Assembly (NCBI GenBank): GCA_964588495.1
Contig: CAZPPS010000001.1
Span: 124,001 to 188,000 of the forward strand
Reading direction: 5' to 3'
Source: CAVPKN01 sp964588495
GTDB lineage: Bacteria; Chlamydiota; Chlamydiia; Chlamydiales; JAAKFR01
Length of the DNA stretch: 64,000 nt
Shown: positions 1-8,412 of the stretch, piece by piece
Numbering within the stretch: position 1 is the first letter of the stretch
Layout of the letters: every line of letters begins with the position of its first letter
The notes under the pieces: generated by a model
Seen by the model: only the letters and a program-made list of their open reading frames with translations
Told to the model about the DNA's origin: nothing
Database searches by the model: none
Program-made: the position numbers and the translations under genes

Positions 1-1
1 T

Positions 2-1105
2 CAAGAGATTAAAGATCTTGAAATGCCCGTCATCATCCATCTTTACACCAAAAAAGGTCAGGGAGTCAAACGGGCTGAGAGTGATCCGATCAATTATCAC
101 GGCGCCAAGCCTTATGATCTCGAAACATGCGAATTTCTCCCCTCACCCACCAAAAAAGCCACATTTCCGAAAATTTTTGGCAATGAAATGGTGAAATTGG
201 GCGAAAAAAACAAGAAATTGGTGACAGTCACCCCTGCGATGAGCTTGGGATCCTGTCTGGACGACTTTAAAAAGAAATTCCCCGACCGTTTCTTCGACGT
301 AGGAATCGCCGAAGGTCACGCTGTGACGTTTTGCGGCGGTCTTGCCAAAAACAAAACTCTCAACGTTGTCTGCTCCATCTACTCCACGTTTTTCCAAAGA
401 GCACTCGACAATCTATTCCAAGACGTGTGTTTACAGGAAATCCCCGTTGTTTTCGCCGTAGACCGCGCAGGGTTAGCAACCGGCGACGGTGCCACACACC
501 ATGGAATTTATGAGATCAGCTTCTTAAAGGCGATGCCAAACATGGTGATCTGCCAACCTCGCAATGGTCAGCTGCTCAAAGAGCTTCTACACTCAAGCCT
601 CCATTGGAACAGACCCACAGCCATTCGCTACCCCAACTTGACCACGGAAGAAGGCAATGATCCCCTCCAAACACGCGCTTTAGGCAAAGGGGAAATCTTG
701 GCTGATGGGAGCGATTTGCTCATTTTTGCTTTAGGCACGATGTATCAGGAAGCTTTAATCATGCGTGAGATTCTAGAAGAAAAAGGGATCTCAGCGATGG
801 TTGTCGACCCCATTTTCGTCAAACCACTCGATTCAGATCTCCTCGGCAAGCTCCTTTTGAGCCATACAAGAGTTGTGACCCTAGAAGAGCACTCCCTCAA
901 AGGGGGCTTTGGTGCAGAAATCAACGACTTTGTCTCCACGCACGATTTCAAGGAGACCCAAGTCCTAAACTTCGGCATCCCTGAAGCCTACATCGAACAC
1001 GGCGGCTACAAAGATTTGCTCAACGACATGGGTCTCACCCCCGAGAAAATGTCCCAGCGGATCCTTTCCCACTTCTCCTTCGAACGGGTCACTGCTGAAG
1101 TCTAG
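2..1105 (+). CDS. dxs: 1-deoxy-D-xylulose-5-phosphate synthase, C-terminal part (5' end outside window)
   Basis: DXS condenses pyruvate and glyceraldehyde-3-phosphate, using thiamine diphosphate, in the first step of the non-mevalonate isoprenoid pathway. The frame is open from base 2, so the Met at base 23 is internal and the N-terminal third is off the window. The part seen carries the transketolase-like pyrimidine-binding domain, with GIAEGHAV and DRAGLATGDGATHHG, the latter the usual DXS signature before a PNM motif. A C-terminal transketolase domain with EEHSLKGGFG follows. The gene ends at TAG and is followed after 13 bases by a strong hairpin with a T run. Family assignment is very secure; only completeness is limited by the window edge. 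Confidence 0.95.
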   Translation, partial: QEIKDLEMPVIIHLYTKKGQGVKRAESDPINYHGAKPYDLETCEFLPSPTKKATFPKIFGNEMVKLGEKNKKLVTVTPAMSLGSCLDDFKKKFPDRFFDVGIAEGHAVTFCGGLAKNKTLNVVCSIYSTFFQRALDNLFQDVCLQEIPVVFAVDRAGLATGDGATHHGIYEISFLKAMPNMVICQPRNGQLLKELLHSSLHWNRPTAIRYPNLTTEEGNDPLQTRALGKGEILADGSDLLIFALGTMYQEALIMREILEEKGISAMVVDPIFVKPLDSDLLGKLLLSHTRVVTLEEHSLKGGFGAEINDFVSTHDFKETQVLNFGIPEAYIEHGGYKDLLNDMGLTPEKMSQRILSHFSFERVTAEV

Positions 1106-1112
1106 ATTTCCT

Positions 1113-1213
1113 TGGAGTGCGGCGACTCGTCGCCGCTTTTTTTTTGGGGAACTCTGCATAGCAACAGGCCTTTTTCTCTATTGCAGGGGGGCGAATAAGC
1201 GCCGCACTCCAGG
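1113..1213. repeat. GGAGTGC palindromic intergenic element, copy 1
   Basis: The left end reads TGGAGTGCGGCGAC and the right end reads GCGCCGCACTCCAGGA, so the element has inverted ends about 100 bp apart. Related sequences occur at 3979-4056 (near-perfect hairpin), 52052-52117 (same GCGAATAA..CGC..GCACTCCAGGA right end) and as a half copy near 4834-4846. It seems to travel with gene 3' ends and supplies terminator hairpins. Bases 1146-1288 hold no gene. Confidence 0.6.
1119..1145 (+). terminator. Rho-independent terminator of dxs
   Basis: A perfect 8-bp GC stem (GCGGCGAC / GTCGCCGC, 2-base spacer) is followed at once by nine T. It lies 13 bases after the dxs stop codon. The stem is also part of a dispersed palindromic element (see 1113-1213). 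Confidence 0.85.
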
Positions 1214-1288
1214 AGAGTTTATTACCGAAGGTCTTGGCCACTTCTCATTCGACCGGGTCCTCAAAAGAGGCCAATGGCCAGTAGAGTT

Positions 1289-2122
1289 CTAAAAGGACGT
1301 GCCCAATACAGCTTCCGTTTCCAGCTTTCTAGCCATGACTAACTCCCCACAATCTTTTGCGACCTTAGCTATAGCTTTGAGCTGACTGGCTAAAAATTCT
1401 TTAGTAGGATCTTTCGCGCCTCTTGCAAAGGCTTCTGCCCGTTTGAGAGACTCGAGAGTCAATTCAACATTTTGACGAGCATGATGAATTTTTGCGAAAC
1501 GGCAGTGATACTCAACCACATGCACTATTTCGTCATTTTGATCACTCACTAGGCAAGCTGCCTCTCTTTCTTTTACAAGCTCGGACGCAAGTATCAATGC
1601 TGAAGGAACCTCAAAAAGAAATGTGCAAAGGACTTGAACATCAGCAATCTCTAACACAGCCATTAATTTTTCATGGTCAGAATCAAAAAGTGGCATGTTC
1701 TCTAACAAGTGATTCAATTTTTTTCCAGCAAGTTCCGATTTATTATGCTCAATTAGTCCCGTAGCTTCATTGCATGCTTTTTTGACATCGAATGCACTAA
1801 TCTCCGATACATTAGAATTGTATTTTTCATTAGTTTCTTCTATCTGTGCTGGTTTTTTGCACCAAAGGGCCAAACTCAGAATTGTCAGGAAGGCAGCCCC
1901 TGCACTCCCAAATCCAACTCCCATCAAGACCTGCGATACTACCATTCTTAAAGAACTCAAAGTTCCTAGGTATCCTGCAAGTCCCACAGCTCCAATCACA
2001 GCTCCAATGATACCAATCACACAGATGGCAAAAAGATATTTGCAAAAGTTTGAATTCTCTTCCCTATTCTCTGGCAGGACCACCACTGATTCACTTTCAC
2101 AGACTGAAAAACAACTCATCAT
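1289..2122 (-). CDS. Inc-like bilobed-membrane protein, paralogue of the next gene
   Basis: Putative inclusion-membrane protein. A short polar N-terminus is followed by two membrane helices close together (about residues 29-53 and 60-87, with a GLAGYLG turn). A soluble, helical C-terminal part of about 190 residues with TPR-like pacing follows. Two close helices is the hallmark of chlamydial Inc proteins, which are type III secreted and inserted in the vacuole membrane; that function is inference. The gene next to it (2166-2987) has the same length, the same GLAGYLG turn and the same Q-x-LMGVGF second helix, so the pair is a tandem duplication. Two ATGs stand in a row; an AAGGAG box fits the second slightly better. 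I do not recognise a specific gene. Confidence 0.75.
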   Translation of the reverse strand: MMSCFSVCESESVVVLPENREENSNFCKYLFAICVIGIIGAVIGAVGLAGYLGTLSSLRMVVSQVLMGVGFGSAGAAFLTILSLALWCKKPAQIEETNEKYNSNVSEISAFDVKKACNEATGLIEHNKSELAGKKLNHLLENMPLFDSDHEKLMAVLEIADVQVLCTFLFEVPSALILASELVKEREAACLVSDQNDEIVHVVEYHCRFAKIHHARQNVELTLESLKRAEAFARGAKDPTKEFLASQLKAIAKVAKDCGELVMARKLETEAVLGTSF

Positions 2123-2165
2123 CTTCTCCTTTTAGCGTGTCGTATCAGATAAAACATAACAAATC

Positions 2166-2987
2166 TTAAGACTGCCGCATACGTAAGTCAGCGGCGATTT
2201 GGTTAAGTCTTTGAGCCTCTGTGATCTTGTAGCAATGGGTTGCAGCCTTGGAAATCAAATCAAACATAGCGGCTCGCTGATGCACCTCCATTTTTTCTGC
2301 GCATTCTTCTGCCCGCTTTAGGAATAGTGTAGAAAAGTCTTCATTCTTCACTCCTGAAGCATCAGAATAAAGTTTTGCGATTGTGCATAAACATTCGATA
2401 CGATCTTTCAAGTTCTCATTTTCAGAAGGCCATTTGTTTTCTAATTTAGCCGCTTTCGCCAATGTCGATGGAGTTTTACCTGGCGTGAGCTGGATTTCCA
2501 CCTCTGCGATCTCACACAAAGCCATGATCATAGCTTGTCGCTCCCCATCTTCTGGAAGGCCTGTTATTGCCCATTCAATGGCGTTTTTGGCTCCCTGGGA
2601 ATCAAGATCCTTAATACACTGCTTAGCCGTATCACAATATCCTTGAACTTTCTCAAGCGGTGTCAGCTCTTTTGATTCTTCTTTAGATATTTTTTTAAAA
2701 ACGAGGTCGGGCTTCTCTTTTTGGCAACTCATGACAATTGCCAGAATCGTGTGAATCACAAACACTGCAAATCCAACGCCCATCAGGATCTGTGCAACTT
2801 CTAAGTTCACGCTGTTAAAGGCGCCAAGATACCCTGCAAGTCCCATACATCCAGCCACAAGACTCGCAACCGCCGCTATCACAGCGAGAGCCACAAAAAA
2901 CCATTTTTGGGGATCACAGCTTCTTTGCTGCGCTATGTAATTATCCCCTATAGCTTCTTCGTATCTTATTGTATTACAACAACCCAC
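2166..2987 (-). CDS. Inc-like bilobed-membrane protein
   Basis: Paralogue of the 1289-2122 gene and probably transcribed with it (43-bp gap). Helices lie at about residues 30-55 and 63-87 and share GLAGYLG and ILMGVGF with its neighbour. The C-terminal 180 residues are helical and charged, with no recognisable enzyme motif. The start is GTG at 2987 with AGGAG five bases upstream; the nearby ATG at 2992 is out of frame. A Cys-Cys pair sits at residues 3-4. Inclusion-membrane location is inferred from the bilobed hydrophobic domain alone. Confidence 0.75.
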   Translation of the reverse strand: MGCCNTIRYEEAIGDNYIAQQRSCDPQKWFFVALAVIAAVASLVAGCMGLAGYLGAFNSVNLEVAQILMGVGFAVFVIHTILAIVMSCQKEKPDLVFKKISKEESKELTPLEKVQGYCDTAKQCIKDLDSQGAKNAIEWAITGLPEDGERQAMIMALCEIAEVEIQLTPGKTPSTLAKAAKLENKWPSENENLKDRIECLCTIAKLYSDASGVKNEDFSTLFLKRAEECAEKMEVHQRAAMFDLISKAATHCYKITEAQRLNQIAADLRMRQS

Positions 2988-3103
2988 AACATCTCCTGTT
3001 TTGAAGAGAGAATAGCTACTAAAATATTAAAAATCAATAAAGATGGAGTTTTTCTTGCAGATATTCGTTTGATCCTCAACAATCACAAAAAAAAAGAATC
3101 ACT

Positions 3104-3973
3104 ATGATCATTGCCCTTTTTGCCAACATGCGCAAGCGCGAATCGTATACGATCGCCAAGCAAATTACCCAGTTTCTTCGGGCACGAGGGGTGACAATGG
3201 TCTCTCGGGATGAGGAGGCGGAAGAACTGGAAGTTCCTCCCCTATCGTCTATTGATCCTAAAACCATCGACTGACTGATCTCTTTGGCCGGGGACGGGAC
3301 CATTTTAAGACTTGTACACCATTTCCCCCACCTTGATGCCCCTATTTTAGGTATTAATCTCGGACATCTGGGCTTTATGGCAGACGTTCCCCTCTCAGAG
3401 CTTATGCCGAGCTTGGAAGATCTTGTTGCGGGAGAATATACGATTGAAGAAAGAATTATGATGGAGGCAACGACAGCTGCTGGCCAAAAATGCTTTGCTG
3501 TAAATGAAATGGTGATCCACCGGGCGCAAAATCCCAGCTTGATCGACCTCTCCATTTTTTTAGACGGCGCTTATCTGAACACCTTTTCGGCAGACGGAAT
3601 CATCGTTTCGACACCGAGCGGCTCAACTGCCTATTCGCTCGCAGCTGGCGGCCCGATTTTAACCCCCGATCTCAATGCCTTTGTCATCACACCGATCTGT
3701 CCACACACGATCTCTAACCGCCCAATCGTTCTCATGCCCAAGGACAAAATCGAGGTACAGTATTTAAGCAGCTACAAGCCGGTCGAAATTACCTACGACG
3801 GCTTTTCCCGCTACACACTTAGCACCAACGAGATTTTCAGCATCACCAAATCCTCCCGCCTCTTCAAAATGGTCAACCTGAAACGCTCTGACTACTTCTC
3901 AACCTTACGCACCAAACTCGGCTGGTCTGGCCAGCTCCGCTATAGCCAGTTCCACCTCCAATCAGACTACTAA
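3104..3973 (+). CDS. nadK: NAD kinase with an in-frame TGA at codon 57
   Basis: ATP-NAD kinase makes NADP and is normally essential. Translation from ATG 3104 gives a normal NadK N-terminus, then a TGA at 3272-3274, then LISLAGDGTILR in the same frame, the family's GGDGT nucleotide-binding loop (here with Ala for the first Gly). Downstream everything is intact: LGINLGHLGF, VNEMVIHR, and ADGIIVSTPSGSTAYSLAAG. Total length with the TGA read through is about 289 codons, normal for NadK. A TTG at 3284 could start a shorter protein, but that would lack the first Rossmann strand. So this is a nonsense allele, a sequencing error, or a readthrough case (TGA followed by C is a leaky context). TGA is a normal stop in neighbouring genes, so the code is not reassigned. 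Confidence 0.8.
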
Positions 3974-3978
3974 GACAA

Positions 3979-4056
3979 TTTTGGAGTGCGGTGACTTGGT
4001 CTTACGCTTTCCTTTTGGCCTTCAAAAGCGTTAGACTAAGTCACCGCACTCCAAAA
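3979..4056. repeat. GGAGTGC palindrome, copy 2: near-perfect long hairpin
   Basis: Arms of about 33 bases (3979-4011 and 4024-4056) pair with only two or three mismatches around a 12-base loop. The outer ends are TTTTGGAGTGCGGTGAC and GTCACCGCACTCCAAAA. It lies between convergent genes (nadK and the zeta-toxin pair) and probably ends transcription from both sides. Confidence 0.75.
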
Positions 4057-4062
4057 TCGATC

Positions 4063-4254
4063 CTAAGCTTTCTTCCGCTTCCGTTTGATAGGAACCTTCA
4101 CATACTTATACTCAGGCTCAATTTCAATGATCTTCCCATATCTTTCCACCACCAACGGAACGCCCGTCCTGATGGATGTATCAATAGCAAGCTCGATTGC
4201 CCGATCATGCGCTTCCAGCAATAATTCAAAAATGTCTTTTTCTTTTTTAGGCAT
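4063..4254 (-). CDS. Small protein paired with zeta-like toxin (candidate antitoxin)
   Basis: A 63-residue charged protein: a helical N-terminal half, a short strand region around VPLVVERYGKI, and a basic tail (KRKRKK). It overlaps the end of the upstream kinase gene by 8 bp, so the two are translated together. Its size and coupling to a zeta-family gene suggest the antitoxin or immunity partner, but it has no similarity to classical Epsilon that I can see. The order (toxin first) is reversed relative to the epsilon-zeta operon. Confidence 0.6.
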   Translation of the reverse strand: MPKKEKDIFELLLEAHDRAIELAIDTSIRTGVPLVVERYGKIIEIEPEYKYVKVPIKRKRKKA

Positions 4255-4825
4255 CGCTACGCTTTTTAATAATTTCCCAAACGGCAGGAATTTTAATTCT
4301 TAGTCGATTTTTTACACTTTTAACAATGATTTTTCGCGAATCAATATCTGAATTATCTACGATGAGCGCCTCATCAGCAATAGGTAAATAATGTTTTATC
4401 AAATTTTTTTGTCCCAAAACATATCTTCTTCTAATCGTAGCTTCAGGGATATGATGCCCACCTTGAGCCACTCTTTTGGCAACGCGCTCAACAGCTAAGT
4501 CTGCACTTGATAACCAAAAAAAGACTAAGCTAACGGTATAGCCTTTATCTTTTGCTTCCTGCAAATATTTAACATAATTCGTCCCCGCAGCTGTCGTTTC
4601 AAAAGCAAAATTCTTATCAGCATCCAGCAATGCTCTGAGTCTTTTTATCATAAGTTTGCTCGCAGCCAAGGCCACACTTTCAGGGTGCAGCGGCGCTAAG
4701 CCCTTGGCAATCTCATCTGCATTGATAAATTCATAAAAATTCAAGAGTTGTGGATATAGAGATCGCGCAGCTGTCGTTTTACCGGCACCATTGGGGCCTG
4801 CAAGCACAAAAATTCGTTTGGACAC
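4247..4825 (-). CDS. Zeta-toxin-like P-loop kinase
   Basis: Family of zeta toxins, kinases known to phosphorylate UDP-N-acetylglucosamine and block wall synthesis; members without a proven toxic role are common. The Walker A motif GPNGAGKTT is at residues 9-17. The NADEIAKGL segment around residue 35 matches the substrate-binding loop, and GGHHIPEATIRRRY matches the zeta GG-H-(I/V)-P-x-x-x-(I/V)-x-x-R-(F/Y) signature. Length (192) is typical of the short chromosomal form. It is the first gene of a two-gene unit with 4063-4254. Activity on a cell-wall precursor is inference. Confidence 0.85.
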   Translation of the reverse strand: MSKRIFVLAGPNGAGKTTAARSLYPQLLNFYEFINADEIAKGLAPLHPESVALAASKLMIKRLRALLDADKNFAFETTAAGTNYVKYLQEAKDKGYTVSLVFFWLSSADLAVERVAKRVAQGGHHIPEATIRRRYVLGQKNLIKHYLPIADEALIVDNSDIDSRKIIVKSVKNRLRIKIPAVWEIIKKRSDA

Positions 4826-4883
4826 AAGACGTCTCCTGGAGTGCCTTTCGCAATTGCGTAGCTCAAGAAAGATAACTTATGTC

Positions 4884-6527
4884 TTACAAAAAGGGAAGGG
4901 GGTTTTGGGCGAGGATGTCGTCGATCAGCTTGGAAAAACCCTCTTCGAAGGCTTCTTTTGCTGCGCTATAATCGTCAGCGTAAGCAAGATTTTCACGCCT
5001 TTGTTCGATGGCAGCGTACTCTTGGGACTTATGCTTTTTTATGGCTAGCTGCCAAGTGTGGTCGTTGGATAAAAAGTTGTAGTAGGCTTTTTTGTCAGAC
5101 AGGAGGTTTTTCACAATGCCCGCTGCCACCTCAAGATCCTCTGTTGTGACCGAACTGCAGGCAAAGTAGAGCATTGTGTCCATAATAATCGGAAGCTGAA
5201 GTTCTTCTTTGAGCTTGATTGGGTAAGCTAAATAAACTTCGATTTCATCGACGAACATGAGTGATTTAGCTTTATTTGCCGCAAGCTTTTCAAGCTCGCC
5301 TAAAGCCCAGCTCCCATGACCCAAAAGATAGGCCAGTCTTGGTAAATCATCCTGACTTTCGTGAATTTGATATTGAAGATCTAGATAGAGCACCGAAAGA
5401 GCCATCCGGTCTCCGCAAGTCTCATGCGCTTTTTTAACGCAATTCCAGAAAATCTCTCTGAAAGTTTCGTTATTTTCCGCTTTTTCAAGAGAATTATGGA
5501 TGGATACAGCCAGTTCTTTCCGCTTATTCTTTTGATAATCCCCAATTAACGAGAGACGGGCGAGCCAATTCCTTAAGTTTTCACATTCTGCTTTGGCTAG
5601 ACAAAGGTTTGTCAACTGAAGGGGCTTCTTGCCAGCAGCATCATAGAGCTCTTTCAACAAAACCTCTAGAGGCCGCTCTTCAATCTCCCCTTCATAAATC
5701 GAAAAGTTTATGCGGGGCCCGTTGTAGCCTGATCTTTCGATTGCGCGCTGTAAATGATTGATAATCTGAAAAGAAAAAAAATTGCCAGAAAGATCAATAC
5801 GGCACGTTTGCGGTAAATTCAAGATTTCGTTTGGAAGTGAGCACAGATGATTGTGATTTAAATTCAAATTTATCAAGCGTGTCAATTGTCCAATACCTGA
5901 TGGGATCGTTGTCAATACATTGTGAGACAAATCCAGTCTCTTTAAGTGTGTCAGCTTCAAAATGCTCGGAAGCAATGAGCTTAGACAACCCTTTGTTATC
6001 CTTAGATCGTCAAGCCTTGAAAAATTGGCGAAATTATCGGGAATGCGCTGAAAATAACCTTTTAAATGTAAAATTTCTAAATGGTTTAATTGCCAGAATT
6101 CCCTTGGAAAAGAGGCAAGAACAACGGGATCGGTGTGAAAAAAAGTATTTTCGTATTCCATGCACTTGAGCGTGCGAATTGCAAAATCTGTTCGGGAACC
6201 CAGTTCTTGAGATCGCGATTGCTCAACCCATTTTTGCAAAAAGAGGCGGGCTGTCTGATTAGGTTTTGGAGATCTATATTCCCTCCACGTAAAATAGAGA
6301 ACAAGGGGTATCGCGGCCAAATAAAACAGGCTAACTCCGATCAAAACTTTAAAATCAAAATCCGCTAGCGATCCTGTGCTTCGATCCTGATGCAGAAAAT
6401 GGTAAGAATGCTGGATTCCCAAAGCGAAGATGATCGCCAGCACAGAAAATAGACCATCGGTGGTCAGATCTCTAGCTGTTTGATGCATAAAGGGGGGCTG
6501 CGAAGAGTCGAGTATTCTACGTAACAT
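4884..6527 (-). CDS. Membrane-anchored LRR protein with NEL (IpaH-type) E3 ubiquitin ligase domain
   Basis: A 547-residue predicted effector. Two membrane helices (about 26-40 and 61-80) are followed by leucine-rich repeats (about 145-250, pattern LxxLxLxxNxLxxIP) and then an all-helical domain from about 285 to the end. That domain matches the NEL fold of IpaH, SspH and SlrP. It has CGDR at 371-374, the place of the catalytic Cys and Asp (C-x-D-R), and the hallmark FVDEIEVYLAYPIKLKEEL segment around residue 420. NEL enzymes carry ubiquitin on the cysteine and need no host HECT or RING. The N-terminal anchor is unlike the soluble Shigella enzymes and fits insertion in the inclusion or another membrane. 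It follows ksgA by 2 bp, so it is likely co-transcribed. Confidence 0.88.
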   Translation of the reverse strand: MLRRILDSSQPPFMHQTARDLTTDGLFSVLAIIFALGIQHSYHFLHQDRSTGSLADFDFKVLIGVSLFYLAAIPLVLYFTWREYRSPKPNQTARLFLQKWVEQSRSQELGSRTDFAIRTLKCMEYENTFFHTDPVVLASFPREFWQLNHLEILHLKGYFQRIPDNFANFSRLDDLRITKGCLSSLLPSILKLTHLKRLDLSHNVLTTIPSGIGQLTRLINLNLNHNHLCSLPNEILNLPQTCRIDLSGNFFSFQIINHLQRAIERSGYNGPRINFSIYEGEIEERPLEVLLKELYDAAGKKPLQLTNLCLAKAECENLRNWLARLSLIGDYQKNKRKELAVSIHNSLEKAENNETFREIFWNCVKKAHETCGDRMALSVLYLDLQYQIHESQDDLPRLAYLLGHGSWALGELEKLAANKAKSLMFVDEIEVYLAYPIKLKEELQLPIIMDTMLYFACSSVTTEDLEVAAGIVKNLLSDKKAYYNFLSNDHTWQLAIKKHKSQEYAAIEQRRENLAYADDYSAAKEAFEEGFSKLIDDILAQNPLPFL

Positions 6528-6529
6528 AT

Positions 6530-7294
6530 TTATATCTTATAGTTTAGGTAAAGTTTTATAAATATTTCTAAAGAGAGCTCCTCGGGGCGGGCCTTAGGGT
6601 TGAGACCAAGCTGTTCGAGAAGGATGCCCACTTGTGGACCCAGAGTTGTTTTGATCATTTTGCGGCGGTGTTGGAAAGCCCTGCGGACAAAGTGAAGGAA
6701 GCCCTCTGCATCGTCTATGGATGGCTTTTTAAGCTTGAGGGTGACGATGGCTGAATCCACTTTTGGCTGTGGATAGAAGCAATGCTTACTCACTTTGAAG
6801 GCGTAAACGGGCTCTGAGTAGAAGTGAAGAAAAACCGAGAGATAGCCATAGTCTTGCGAGGCAACTTGAGCTGTCATTTTTCGGGCCACTTCTTCTTGAA
6901 CCATCACAGTGACTGTTGAGAAAAGATCATGGCGTGGAGCTAGAAGTGTTAGAATAGGAGCTGTGAGGTGGTAAGGAAGATTCGAAACCACTTTGCTGTT
7001 TTTGGGAACTAGAGAAAGATCGAATTTAAGAATATCTTCGCAGAAAACTTCTTTAGGGCTAAAGCGTTTCAAAGCTTCCGCAAACACAGCGTCTTTTTCG
7101 ACAGCGTACACTTCAGCTTTCAAGTTGTGAAGAACTTCTGTGAGAGCTCCTGGTCCGGGCCCTATTTCTAAAACGGCGTCCCCTTCTGAGATTTGAGCCT
7201 CGTGAATGATTTTGGCGACAATATTGCCGTCGATCAGAAAGTTTTGGGAGAGCCCCTTTTTGGGCTCTACACCGAGATTTCTTAAAAAAGCCAA
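6530..7294 (-). CDS. rsmA: 16S rRNA dimethyladenosine transferase
   Basis: RsmA/KsgA dimethylates two adenines in the 3' helix of 16S rRNA. Seen: the KGLSQNFL N-terminal motif, SAM-binding EIGPGPGALTE, acidic VEKD, catalytic NLPYHLTAPIL (N-L-P-Y), and the basic C-terminal domain with RRAFQHRRKMIKTTL. TTG at 7294 gives 254 residues. The family usually has about eight more residues, and the same frame is open upstream (NLNELL); CTG at 7318 has an AAGAGG box 8 bases away and may be the true start. It follows the SurA-like gene with almost no gap. Confidence 0.95.
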   Translation of the reverse strand: MAFLRNLGVEPKKGLSQNFLIDGNIVAKIIHEAQISEGDAVLEIGPGPGALTEVLHNLKAEVYAVEKDAVFAEALKRFSPKEVFCEDILKFDLSLVPKNSKVVSNLPYHLTAPILTLLAPRHDLFSTVTVMVQEEVARKMTAQVASQDYGYLSVFLHFYSEPVYAFKVSKHCFYPQPKVDSAIVTLKLKKPSIDDAEGFLHFVRRAFQHRRKMIKTTLGPQVGILLEQLGLNPKARPEELSLEIFIKLYLNYKI

Positions 7295-7322
7295 AAGCTC
7301 ATTGAGATTGGTAATCAGTGAA

Positions 7323-8342
7323 TTAGCCTCTTAAGACAAATGGCAGTTGACCTTTCGGCATCAACTGATCTAAATAGTTCCCTTTGAGGCCATATTCAGC
7401 GCGCAATTTTTTTCGGTATTCCTCATCATAGCGGCCAACTAATTCCTGCATCAGCTCCCCTTTGATTTTCTCTTCTGTCTCTTTGAATGTCGGCGGATTG
7501 ACTTTTTCAATATTTTTTAAGCAAAAAAGGCGGCTCAACCTTTGGTTTGAAATGGGAGCGCTTCCCCCTCCAATTGCCAGCTTTTCCAACACAGATTTAT
7601 AATTTTGAGACAAATCGCTCTCTTTTTGTCTGTATTCATCTGAGTAGGCGATCTCTGTTCCTTGTGCTTGAAGCTGAGAAATAAGATCTTCAAAGGCCAC
7701 ATTTTGCTCGGTCATAAGCCTGTGAGCTTCTTTGGCAACGTTTTGGTGCCCCTCTCCCCGAATGGAAAGGATGCGGAAAACCCAATAATTGAGGGGAGGG
7801 TTTGCCTCTCTCATTTTTTCGTAACGTTTTTTCATCACTTTCGGATGCACGCCAACGATTGCCTTACTATGCACCATCATCGAAGTCATCCGATCTACCG
7901 TCAGCTCTCTTTTTAAAAGTTCGAAGGCCTCTTCAAAAGTCATCCCCGCCTTATCCAAATTTAAGACAACGTCGGGGCCAAAAAGTCTTTCCAATTCTTG
8001 TCTTGTCTCACCATCATTGACAGTGACTTTTTTCTCTTTGGAGTCTGCCATGATCAAATAATCATCGATTACAGATTCCAACATCGGACGCCAACTGTTG
8101 AGATAATATTGGTAGCGGGCAGCCGTAGATGAGGCATATTCAGGATATTGCCTGTAAAAAAGCAGATCCATTTTCTTAACCACATCCATGACAGAGATCG
8201 GCTTTCCCTCAACTTTGAGAAGAACGCGGTTATTAATGACCAAATCTTGAGTCTCCATCCCCATATCTTTTTTGGGGACGGGCGCGGCTGCCATAGGCAA
8301 AGTAGCTAACACTGAAGAGCATAGTAATAAGTATTTAAGCAT
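7323..8342 (-). CDS. SurA-like periplasmic chaperone / parvulin-type protein
   Basis: The cleavable signal peptide (about residues 1-19, ending AAA) is followed by a SurA N-terminal-type domain: a strand with VEGKPISVMDVVKKM, then helices with IDDYLIMADSKEKKVTV. The C-terminal part has the spacing of a parvulin rotamase but is degenerate (WVFRILSIRG, then a helix, then RLFCLKNIEKVNPP). It lies between yyaL and ksgA, the place where Chlamydia trachomatis, as I recall, has a conserved secreted protein (CT355). Likely role: outer-membrane protein folding. Isomerase activity is uncertain because the active-site residues are not clear. Confidence 0.8.
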   Translation of the reverse strand: MLKYLLLCSSVLATLPMAAAPVPKKDMGMETQDLVINNRVLLKVEGKPISVMDVVKKMDLLFYRQYPEYASSTAARYQYYLNSWRPMLESVIDDYLIMADSKEKKVTVNDGETRQELERLFGPDVVLNLDKAGMTFEEAFELLKRELTVDRMTSMMVHSKAIVGVHPKVMKKRYEKMREANPPLNYWVFRILSIRGEGHQNVAKEAHRLMTEQNVAFEDLISQLQAQGTEIAYSDEYRQKESDLSQNYKSVLEKLAIGGGSAPISNQRLSRLFCLKNIEKVNPPTFKETEEKIKGELMQELVGRYDEEYRKKLRAEYGLKGNYLDQLMPKGQLPFVLRG

Positions 8343-8412
8343 AGGCTAGCAGTATAAAACCTCGCGAATAAACGCGCCACCTAAGAATTTCTAAGTGCGT
8401 TTTTTTCAAAAA

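Noticed and set aside
2907..3107. 66-codon plus-strand frame between the Inc-like gene and nadK
   Set aside because: It overlaps the start of a well-supported minus-strand gene, has no ribosome-binding site and no domain.
3272..3274. TGA as a selenocysteine codon
   Set aside because: NAD kinases have no selenocysteine at this place, no stem-loop of the required kind is evident after the codon, and a simple TTA-to-TGA change explains it better.
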